Source of the DNA: Didymodactylos carnosus
Lineage: Eukaryota; Rotifera; Eurotatoria; Philodinida; Philodinidae
Length of the DNA stretch: 20,478 nucleotides
Direction: 5' to 3'
NCBI GenBank assembly: GCA_905250885.1
Contig: CAJNOQ010003370.1
Span: forward strand, 1 to 20,478
Below the pieces are notes generated by a model. That model was not told the DNA's origin, searched no databases, and saw only the letters and a list, made by a program, of their open reading frames with translations. Positions within the stretch are counted from its first letter, which is position 1. The number at the start of each line of letters is the position of its first letter. This document shows positions 9,401 through 18,300 of this stretch, one piece after another. The position numbers and the translations under genes are program-made.

Positions 9401-11000
9401 ATATTTCATCAAATTTTCATACATTTTGGAGACTGGGAAGGTGTGGGAAACTCATTCCACTTTAACAAGGTTTTCGCAAACACCGTTAATTCGGACAATA
9501 ATTTTTTTTATTTAAAACTAAAAAGGCTAGATAAAAATTTGTTTTACTAGTAGATAGCTAGAAGCTTCTGAATTCTGAATACATACTTTTTATACTTTTG
9601 AATTGGCTTAATGCGATTAAAAAATGGTTTTTTCTCAAAGGGCCCTAAAATGCAGACTAGTTTTTACTTTACCATTTCTGTCCGAGAATTCGCAACTAGT
9701 AACAAAAAATTTTACGCCATTAAATATCCCGTATCAAAGTATATTTGGGCACTATTTGAATTTTGAAGAAGCGTACTTTGGATTTTTTGCCGATTGTCCT
9801 CACAGTTGCCCACTGTGTTCGGCAGGCTGTATTTTACTTGTGTGTTTTTATTGTATCTTTTTTATCTTTACCCTACACTGAAAGGTAACGGTAAATTCTT
9901 CTATTCTTCTCTCTGTTTTAACAGGCATATGGAATAATGCAAATGCATAATAAATTGGGTCTTCACGGTTGGCAATGGATATTTATTACTGAAGGTATAC
10001 CAACCGTAATTCTTGCCATCATTTCATATTTTTATCTACCAAATTCTCCCTCAACTGCTACATGTATGTTATATATATCTATTTCAAAATTATTTTGTTA
10101 TCATCTCTTCTATATAACTTAGGGCTTGATGAGGATGAACGTCAATTATTGATTGAACGTTTGAGAGTTGATGCTGGTGCTGCAAATGAAATACATTTTT
10201 CTTGGAAACAAGTTCAAGATGTATTCACAGATTATCATGTTTATTTATATGTTATAATGTTTATTGGACATGTTTGTCCCGTCTATTGTATTTCATTATT
10301 TTTACCAACAATAATTAATGGTATGGGTTACACCAAAATGGCTGCACAAGGTTTATCAGCCTGTCCCTATTTGATTGCATGTGTTTTTGTTATTCTATTT
10401 GCGCTAAGTTCAGCAAACACAATGGAACGTGGTTTACATACAAGTTTTACAGCTATGATTTCTATTATCGGGTTTACGTTATTGCTTGTATTAACAAAAT
10501 ATGGTCCACAAGCATTGTATATTGCTACGTTTATTGCATGTATAGGTGTATTCACAAATTTACCACCATTACTATCGTGGATTACAAACAATATTGGTGG
10601 ACATACAAAACGTAACGTGGCTATTGCATTTATCGTATCTGTTGGAAATTTGGGTGGAGTAGTTGCAGGCCAGGTAAATGAGAAAAAATGATCATTTATA
10701 GTTAGACTACTATGTCTCTTTATGTATATAGATTTATCGTGCCGATGATGCCCCTTACTATTATCGTGGTCATTCAATTGCACTAGGTTTCAGTTGTTTG
10801 TTATTTGTATTTTCTTTATTAACAAAATGGTTATTGATAAGAGAAAATAAGAAACGAGATAATTTATCTCAAGAACAATATCAGACATATTGTTCTAAAA
10901 CGGAATTAGCGGATTGGGTAAGAATAATATACAATCTAGAGACTTATTTGTAATATTTGTTTCTCTTTTTTAGCATCCCGATTTCAGATATGTACATTAA
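6410..11000 (+). CDS. MFS transporter, anion:cation symporter (ACS) family, fungal type
   Basis: I assembled eight exons with GT-AG borders and a continuous frame: 6410-6587, 7755-7843, 7919-8068, 8130-8264, 9925-10063, 10123-10673, 10732-10917 and 10974-11000. They total 1455 nt and 484 aa, a normal length for the family. The start is the first ATG after an in-frame stop at 6353. The product is a predicted polytopic membrane permease. Visible family signatures are LLYLCSFLDRINIGNAK (about residues 47-63), EVPSN (93-97), ARFFLGVAEAGLFPG (about 135-149), a central loop around residues 215-260, GNLGGVVAGQ (405-414), DDAPYYYRGH soon after, and a C-terminal HPDFRY. These fit fungal ACS permeases such as nicotinate (Tna1), pantothenate (Fen2) and allantoate (Dal5) carriers; the substrate cannot be told. 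Introns 2, 3, 5, 6 and 7 are 56-75 bp, whereas introns 1 and 4 are 1167 and 1660 bp and carry foldback elements. Horizontal origin from a fungus is inference. The frame is intact, so the gene is probably functional. Confidence 0.9.
6621..7285. mobile_element. Degenerate foldback-like repeat in intron 1 of the transporter gene
   Basis: The left half carries words such as GTTCGTAATG, GGTCGTAATGGAAA and GATGTTCGGAAT. The right half carries their inverses (CATTACGATCTCC, CATTACGATCTTCC, ATTCCGAACATCC, ATTCCGAACACCT). The outer ends also match loosely (CGTCTTAAT at about 6643 against ATTTAAGACG near 7280). The structure is an imperfect inverted repeat made of a diverged unit that alternates TCGTAATG and TGTTCGGAAT. 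Boundaries are approximate and there is no coding potential. Confidence 0.55.
7290..7692. mobile_element. Foldback element in intron 1 of the transporter gene
   Basis: The left arm (about 7290-7470) and right arm (about 7508-7692) are inverse copies around a loop of about 37 bases. The inner 40 bases are nearly perfect: GATGTTTTCACATTGTACAT occurs at 7436-7455 and its complement lies near 7526-7545. The outer parts are more diverged but still align (GTGGTTTCTTTCATAG against CTATGAAAGAAACCAC). It directly abuts the degenerate repeat at 6621-7285. No transposase and no certain target duplication were found. Confidence 0.85.
8368..9068. mobile_element. 701-bp foldback element in intron 4 of the transporter gene
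   Basis: Two arms of about 329 bases each (8368-8696 and 8740-9068) are inverse copies around a 43-base loop. Identity is high to the very tips: the outer 66 bases differ at four positions. Both arms keep the same open frame of about 70 codons, but it has no recognisable domain and is best explained by arm identity. A shorter related copy lies at 13471-13750. The element lies wholly inside the intron and does not break the frame. High arm identity suggests recent origin or gene conversion between arms. Confidence 0.9.
9069..9924. other. Remainder of transporter intron 4
   Basis: About 850 bases lie between the foldback and the exon starting at 9925. There is no protein similarity, no inverted repeat of comparable length and no RNA gene that I can see. 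Other introns of this gene outside the foldbacks are 56-95 bp, so this too is probably inserted repeat sequence of a kind not otherwise represented in the window. The acceptor at 9923-9924 follows a good pyrimidine tract. Confidence 0.45.
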
Positions 11001-11057
11001 GTTCAACTAATATTATTATTCATAAATTTTTATAGCAATGTACAATTAATATTTAAT

Positions 11058-11063
11058 AATAAA
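11058..11063 (+). promoter_or_regulatory. Polyadenylation signal candidate for the transporter gene
   Basis: A canonical AATAAA lies 58 bases after the stop codon at 10998-11000, in AT-rich sequence, at a plausible distance for a compact 3' UTR. It is assigned by position only. Confidence 0.5.
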
Positions 11064-11337
11064 TAGATACTTTATAAATAAGAATAATATTAAAAGAGTT
11101 TAAATATAATTGGTAGACTAAACATGTTCAGAATATTTAAAGTCTCCATGAATAAAAGGACAGTCTTCTGGTAGTTTTAAAACTAGTTGGAAACAAATTT
11201 TCCAGTTCATACGACGTAGCAAAACTGTTTCTGAAATATTTATGGATCTAATAAGTGAAATTTAGGCAAAGACTGCTATTTAAACATATATTTGACTAAT
11301 TAATCGACAATATTTTGAACATAAAACTAATTATAAA

Positions 11338-11529
11338 GGTGACTGAAATTTTAGTCATTTTATTATATATTCTTCTTTATTTTACTTTCGAATTTTTGAC
11401 CATTAACGGTCATTATCAAAAAACATTTAAGCAGTTTTTAAATGAACTTAATAATGACCGTTAATGGACAAAAATTCGAAAGTAAAATAAAGAAGAATAT
11501 AAAATAAAATGATTATAGCTTTGGTCGCC
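11338..11529. mobile_element. Short foldback element downstream of the transporter gene
   Basis: Arms of about 79 and 78 bases (11338-11416 and 11452-11529) are inverse copies around a loop of about 35 bases. The core of the arms is almost perfect: TATTCTTCTTTATTTTACTT and CATTAACGGTCATTAT are both matched by their complements. The outer ends GGTGAC and GTCGCC are near-complements. The size and lack of coding sequence fit a MITE. It lies about 340 bases after the gene, beyond the likely polyadenylation site. Confidence 0.85.
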
Positions 11530-12220
11530 TTCAGGATGTTCTAAACAAATCCACATTCACTTGTTAGAACTCAAAAACACGCTTATTACACGTTTTGCTA
11601 AAACAAATGTAGACGAAAAGAAAAAAACAGAAACTTATTACGGATTGTTACAGTATGCTAACGGATGCGGCATGAAGAATGTCACCATTTGTATTTTGCA
11701 ATTATCTTGGTCGACTCTCATCGTAGAGAGTTGAGCTTAGTCTCAACAGATTTCCCGTTTGTAGAAATTTTCCATTCAAAGTTGAAATGAGAAAATTATT
11801 TGAACAGATAATACTGCGAAGCTCCAGTTTAGCCAATTTTCCCACCTAGAAAAGAGTTTTCTTATTTTCTATTCCTTGGCACTTGAGGGCATAAAGAAAA
11901 ATAATCAGCTAGTTAGTAACGCTTAAGCTCTATATTTTATCTGTAAACAAAAAATTTCGCGCCAAAACTTGCTATGGAAAAGAACTTCTTTTAGATTTTG
12001 GTCCCAAATCGCGCTTTTGCATCAACTATTTTGGGCCATTCAAGAAAACTTGTACAAATCGACCAGAAAGTAAACTTTGAATCTGTTTTTCGTTTTATCT
12101 TGAAGACAAATGCATGATGAATCACTCGCAATCGTCAGAATTCGAATCACGTTTCGTATTACAACAAAAAAACAGAACAGTTCGCGAATTTTCGAAAATT
12201 TTGTTTGAAAAATATTTTTT
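11530..12220. other. Intergenic sequence without recognised features
   Basis: No open frame of interest, RNA gene or long inverted repeat was found. A small hairpin-like word pair (ACTCTCATCGTAGAGAGT) lies near 11715-11732. It ends at the left arm of the foldback at 12221. Confidence 0.4.
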
Positions 12221-13047
12221 GTCTGTTAAGCGTTAAGACATGACCTGAAAGCTGCTAATTCGCGTTTACTACAAGTGAACGGAACCAGAATAACACATAT
12301 ACGTGAATATTGCTTTAATTATATGGATAGTTTACAACGTTATCGTACCGTCTGACGAAAACACTAATTAAAGCCACACACACACACACCACTCAGAAAA
12401 GTCGATCTCCAGGAAAACAATCAATTTTGAGATAAGTCCATTGGAAGACAGCCTGAAGTGTCTACTTCCAGAATCTGTACTGCTCTCAATCCCAGAAGTG
12501 CCTTTTCGTGGCTTTTGAGCGAGTTTTCTAGGAGTCTCAGAAACAGGATTTTAACTAATAGTTTTTTTCTGGATACTTATACAACTGAACTTTAATCTGA
12601 ATAAATAGACTTGTAGAGCACGCTGTTTTGATCAAAATATGATGACGCAAAACCCTGTACGACGTTGCCTCAAAAAGTTACAAGCATTTTGTCCGAAGTC
12701 CTAGACTGGATCAACCAGTGCAACGCGTTTTCTCTCAAATTTCTTTTTACGACTACAGCCTTAACCAGTTTTTTCGTGTCAGACGGTACGATAGCGTTGC
12801 AAACTATCCATATAATTAAAGCAATATTCACGCATATGTGTTATTCTGGTTCTGTTCACTTGTGTTGACTATTTACCACTATTTAGCAACAAAAGATTTC
12901 ATGTTTTTCTACATGTCTAATAATGCAAAGCAGGACAAAAAAACTAGAATGAAGAAAGAAAAAAAATTTAAAAAGCTTTTGTCGTAGTAAACACGAATCC
13001 AGGACACGTCCAACAGCTTTCAGCTCATGTCTTAACGCTTAACAGAC
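12221..13047. mobile_element. Foldback element with unequal arms and a repeat-derived centre
   Basis: The left arm (12221-12360) matches the inverse of the right arm (12774-13047). The outer tips GTCTGTTAAGCGTTAAGACA and inner parts such as TCGTACCGTCTGAC are strongly conserved. The right arm is longer by about 115 bases at about 12873-12985, an insertion absent from the left arm. The centre (12361-12773) begins with a short CA microsatellite (about 12377-12388) and contains sequence shared with 47-333. No transposase was found. Confidence 0.8.
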
Positions 13048-13470
13048 TTTTTCTCATTAAAAATTACAATTGGAAAAAATGTGAAAAGTTTCCGAAAAGT
13101 AAAAAGGATCTCTCTAACTTTTCGAAAACTTTTTAAATTTCTCCTATGCTAAACTTAAATTGAAAAATCCGACGACGTTATGACATATAAAAAACATATC
13201 TCTAGCTTTTGAGACCAACCCGAAACGTTTAGCCTAAAAAATGACGACGGAATCTTGGAAGTACCAAATCATACTTTTTCACCACTAATTTAAGACCTTA
13301 AACAAATTTTCAATTTCGATTTAATTTTTCAATTTCGTTGTTTACAAGGGAACCTCGTGTACTGTCACATCGTTTTCTCAGCCAAACCTAGTTGGTTATA
13401 GGTTATCAACTGTGCTGAATCGGAATATCATAGTGATAGCTGCCCACAGGCCTTCAGAGAACGTTTTTGT
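13048..13470. other. Intergenic sequence without recognised features
   Basis: AT-rich spacer between two foldback elements. No gene, tandem repeat or strong hairpin was seen. Confidence 0.4.
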
Positions 13471-13750
13471 GAAAACCAGTTTTTCAGAAACTCTTAAAAG
13501 TAACCAAAACTTTTTCTTAATGAGGCATGATTGTAACCCGTGAATTTCTAATTAAAATGATACATCTCCTAGCTCTACGCGACCTTTCTTTGCAAAGTTA
13601 TAGAATTTATAAGAAAAGCCCTAAATGTTCATTCTCAGCTCAAAGCAACAGAAATAACAAGAAATAAGTTTAAGGCTTTTCTTGAAAATTCTATAACTTT
13701 GCGAAGAAAGGTCGTGTATAGCTAGGAGATGTATCATTTTAATCAGAAAT
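13471..13750. mobile_element. Truncated relative of the 701-bp foldback
   Basis: From GAAAACCAGTTTTTCAGAAA at 13471 onward this stretch matches the left arm of the 8368-9068 element, beginning at about 8545, and continues through its centre. It still forms an inverted repeat (about 13544-13624 against 13672-13750, both carrying the CTTTGCAAAGTTATAGAATTT word or its inverse). The outer part of the right arm is missing, so it is a truncated, diverged copy. One copy is intronic and this one is intergenic. Confidence 0.8.
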
Positions 13751-13806
13751 CAAGTTGAAAATTTTCAGTTCGGTGAATCCAGATTTGAGTCGGCAAGTAC
13801 CAGTTA

Positions 13807-14095
13807 AAAACTGGTATTGAAGCTTCCACAAAAATTGTTATAAATTGCGGATAAATAATTACTCGGAATGCTGGAACCGCTCATTTTATACAGAAATACA
13901 ATCTCACATAAGCACAATAATTTCGAAGTTATCTGTGATATAAATATGAGCATTCTAAAATGTACAAAATTCAGGAAAACAAACTGTTCGAACAGTTTGT
14001 TTTCTAATTTTAGTGCATTTTAGAATGCCCACATTTTTGTTAGAAATAACTTCGAATCTTTTTTCACAGCTGAATTTTCTGGAGCAACTTACGTA
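13807..14095. mobile_element. Foldback family copy with a central palindrome (first copy)
   Basis: The centre at about 13951-14029 is a near-perfect hairpin built on GCATTCTAAAATG and CATTTTAGAATGC, with CTGTTCGAACAG at its tip. Flanking sequence (GAAGTTAT, then AAATAACTTCGAA) is also inverted. The same order of words recurs at 17215-17492, and similarity also extends outward on the left, so these are two copies of one family. This copy has lost the outer part of its right arm. Non-autonomous, with no coding sequence. Confidence 0.8.
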
Positions 14096-15379
14096 GAGAG
14101 TCGACTTATATATGCTTATATATCGACTTTTTATATTTCTTATATGCATTTATTTTCTTATTAAATTATGCAACTAAATTTTATCTTATACTTTCATTGT
14201 TACTATTTTATCAGGAATGTGGTTATTCACTTACTGAAGAATGATAACATTGAACGCATAAACTCTTTCATTTATAGTAGATTAATTATTCAATACAGCA
14301 TTCCAAAGAACCAAAGTTGAATTATGACTCAGAACATTCCAATTAGCACATGAATGATTGATCATAGTTAAGTCTTTCTCAGTCTCAACGTACGATATTT
14401 TCGTATTTAACTCAACACAAAGCATTATATGATCACATCTAGTTATTTGGCTGTGGAAGAATAAATATTCTTTAATAATCACGTATAACTAGATCAAGAC
14501 ACGTTTTCGATGATGGCTGTGTAATTTCATCAACTAGTTGATGGAAGTTATTGCGAGTTTACTATTCTGTTCTCCCTATTATTTTAATAAAAATCCTGCC
14601 TGTTTTTATCCTTGAGCTGTAAAAGTCCCATAATACTAGTTTTAAAGATAAAGATTTTTTCCAAATAAAAATTTTTCTTACAGAAAAGAGAAAGAGAGAA
14701 ATGAAAATCTAAAATATCCTAAAATTTAATTTTAGATACATCTGTTGTGTCTTTCTCGGATAAAAACTTTAGTATCCACTCTATTGATTACAATAAATAC
14801 AGAAAAGGGAAAAAAGAGCAGCATTTTGAAAAAAAGAATTTTTCATTTATTTTGTCATAGAATAATGAAAAAGTTTTAAATGCTTTTAGTCTTAAAAAAT
14901 ATTCCTTCGGAAGTGCCCTTTCATTTGGTATTGGATACGTTAATTTCCAAATACTTAGTATTTGGATATGCGTGCATGTCTAATCGAATCGGACGTTTAG
15001 GCAACAAGTGAAAGTACTCACAATGTAATTTTTTATATTGATTTATATACTTTGAAGTTTTAGCTATCTTTCCTCCTTACTGCTATGTTTTATCCGGAGC
15101 CAGATTCTTGAGAAATCTATGATTGGGGAAGGAGTAGAATTACAACAAAAATCGTATATACGAAGTAAAAAATGGCGATCTCCTTCACAACATCTTGCTA
15201 GCATTTGGGAATTTTTTAACTTGATATTTGGTAGTAGGGTTCATAAATGTTTCATTTGAAAGGAGTTTCGACGTTCGCGTCAAACATTACTTGAAAATTT
15301 GATATGCTTCTAATAGAATTATCTATTTTCTTTTTCATCTATATAAATACAGATTAAACTAATCACTCATTTATCCCAT
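14096..15379. other. Intergenic region upstream of gene 2
   Basis: Contains no gene I can support. A 66-codon minus-strand frame (14282-14482) has a less random look than most but no recognised domain and no visible splice partners. A palindrome of 19 bases (CCAAATACTTAGTATTTGG, 14947-14965) is present. The promoter of the gene at 15380 must lie near the right end, where TATAAATA occurs at about 15341, some 40 bases before the start codon; this is a weak candidate for a core promoter. Confidence 0.4.
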
Positions 15380-18300
15380 ATGAAGATATATTTGTTGCTG
15401 TGTTTGAAAATACTGACCATGACTCGGTAAGTGGTTCAAACAAGAACGAAAAAGCGAAAATCTAAATCCTACTTGCGTTTCTAGGAGTGTTCGTGCGCCT
15501 GTAACCAGTGTCGATAACCACCATAAATACTATGTAAGTATTTCATTTTACATGTGGTATGTTCCGGAAAAGTTTTCTAATTCCAATTTCTATAGTTCAT
15601 ACTGTCAGTCTCGATTATTCACAGCACTCGTCCCGTATTTTAACAATATTGGTATAACGAGTGATAGTAATCCTGCGATCGGTAATTTTAATACATATGG
15701 AAACACTTATTCAGCTGAAAAACTTGCTACACAAAATATCACGCCTGGAGCAATTATAAGTCTTGACGGAATTTACTTTATGTGGCCGAATATTTCGTCA
15801 GGAGAGAATGAAAATATTGCAACAAATGGTGAAATAATTAATCTTACTGATGCATTCGGATCAAAACTGGGTGTGTTTGGTGCTGGTACTCTAGCAGATC
15901 AAAATGGATATGCTATCATTACCTATACAGATAATACCACACAAAGATCTTTACTTTCTCTCTATCACTGGATAGGTAATAGTGCAGCGTCTGCTAACGA
16001 AATATTGGTGACGATATCAAACTGGAATTTTTGTACCAACTGTACTCAACGAAATACTCAGCACGTCAATGTCTACTATACATCCATTGCAATAAATGCA
16101 ACGAAGACAATTAAATCGCTCACGTTGCCATCTAATTCAAACCTTCACATATTTGCAATTGGAACCGATTGTCATTGTAAGTATAGATCGTTTGTCTCAA
16201 TAGCTGTCTGTGCATCTCAAACTGTATGAATTCAAGAATTACTCTTATAGCAAAGAGAGAATTGTCTGTAATAAAATAAGCTACTATTTGCAAGTTTTAT
16301 TGATTAAAAATCTTTCCTTTTGAACTAGATCAGACGTCTGACACAAATATTTTTACTCAACATTCATCAGCGTCAACAGCATTAATGCCTCGGCAAACAG
16401 CATCAGGTAGTCATCTACAATAACTCAGATTCTTCTTAATATTCTATCATCAAATTATCTACACTTTATACATATATATGCTGGAGTTGAGACTGTAATC
16501 TAAGCGAATTCCGAATTAGACTAGATTCGATTAGAATTCTAACAACGCCAAGTGGCGATAGGAATGGTTCATGTTTAACTACTCCCTCCTTAAAATCGTA
16601 ATGACAAGAACAGAACTGCTTTTGCGTGGCTCTAAGAAGACTGTGGATGGCAGCCCCGAGAGTTAGGAGAGTGACATCATAGTTAAAGCACACTTAAAGT
16701 CGCTCCTTATTGAACATTAATCCTGAATGAATAGGTTTTGTTTAAAAGATAAATGATGCCGACAGCAAAAAATAAGTTAAAAGCAACTGACTAGCAAAGA
16801 GGCAATCACACATATTTATGGAGCGACGAAAGATCGAGATGATGAAATAAAAAGATGAACAAATAAAGACAGAGGAAATATTAAAAAAATGGAAATGAGG
16901 ACATTCTCAATCCGACATCCTGGCGGACATTTGGTAAAAAATCGAAAGTGCGCTTTCTTGAAATTCAAATAGTGTCAAACATACTTTGGACTACGGGCTA
17001 TCTAATGGTATAAAAATTTTTGCTCCAAGTGCTGAATTTTCCGGAAAGAATATATACAAAAAAGAGCCTGTATAGTAGTGACCTCCGGTAAAAAATATTT
17101 TTTTATTGGACTAAGTCGATTTAAATTTGAAAACACTACATATTCTGAATCTAGACTAGGCATGCACCGGTTTTTGACTGATGTTAGGGCTTCCACGAAA
17201 ATTACTATAAATCGCAGAGTCACGGAACGTCTCATTTTGTAAAGAAATGTTTGGACTAAAATCACGTTGAAGCAGAAAAATTTTGAAATTATCGGTGATA
17301 CAAATATGGACATTCTAAAATGCACTAAAGTTAGAAAACAAGCTGTTCGAGCGGTTTTTTTTCTAACTTTAGTGCATTTTAGAATGCCCATATTTTTGTT
17401 AGAAATAACTTCAAATTTTTTTCACAGCTGAATTTTCTAGAACTAACTGTACAAAATTTCTTCTCTACAAAATGAGGCCTTCCGTGACTCTGAATAACTC
17501 TTTATAGACGATTTAACAGAAAAAAATTACTTTCCGAACTGATACCGTTTCTGAAAAGATGTTTAGTACCTAATGAGGTTCCTATGATTTCCTAATCTTG
17601 AAACAGACTCAAAATTATACCAAAATGTTTTTGAAGTCATTGCCTCCATCTATAACGAATGCGCAAAAATGCGCATATTTTCTTAAGTTGAGTTATAAGT
17701 TTTTGGAGTCAGATGCATTTTTCTGGACACATCTCCTTGCTCTTCCTTCTGCGAAAGCCTAGGCAGTGTTAGAATTGGGTTACATGAATTTCGGCCCACG
17801 AATGTTTTGTCCCGGACTTTCGAACCAAACCATGGTTTACCCACTTAATTTTATAAATAATTAGTAAACTTCATGGTGCTCAGTACGATGCACTTTTAAT
17901 AAAACGTGGTACTCGGCAGTATGACATGGTGCTCAGCAAGATGACATAGTGCTTAGCAGTACGACTTGGTGCTTGGCAGTACGACATAGTGCTTAGCTAG
18001 ACAGCCTAGTACCCAGCACTATGCATAGTAATGAAATAAACTAGTTAACTTAAAAAACAAAAAATTTGTGGGCCGAAATTCAGACCTCCCTTAGAATTGT
18101 AATCTCATCTAAGCTAATTCGGAATTCGCCTAGATTCAAGTCTCAACTCCGACGTATATATACACAGTATCTTTCTTTTTTAAGATCAAAAACCAGTACA
18201 ATCAACGTTTATCACTTGGATTACAGCAGCATTAACATCACGGACATCCACGGAGCTCTCAAGTTTGCAGACAACTGCTGAAGAAGCCATAAGTAATTCC

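Larger units (their letters stand above)
16472..18162. mobile_element. Composite 1.7-kb inverted-repeat element filling intron 4 of gene 2
   Basis: The left terminal repeat (16472-16542) and right terminal repeat (18091-18162) are inverse copies of about 70 bases with several mismatches. Shared words include GGAGTTGAGACT and GCGAATTCCGAATTAG. The element starts 66 bases after the exon ending at 16406 and ends 22 bases before the exon at 18185, so removing it would leave an intron of about 87 bp. It contains two other elements, at 17215-17492 and 17786-18081. No transposase frame was recognised between the ends, so it is a non-autonomous carrier or a decayed autonomous element. Confidence 0.75.

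Noticed and set aside
10367-10783. Minus-strand open frame of 138 codons
   Set aside because: It lies antisense to exons 6 and 7 of the transporter, whose sense reading has clear family motifs and proper splice borders. It is a shadow.
15590-15595. Acceptor candidate TATAG before exon 3 of gene 2
   Set aside because: It has a good pyrimidine context, but using it puts exon 2 and exon 3 out of frame. The AG at 15607-15608 keeps the frame. Transcripts could still show both.
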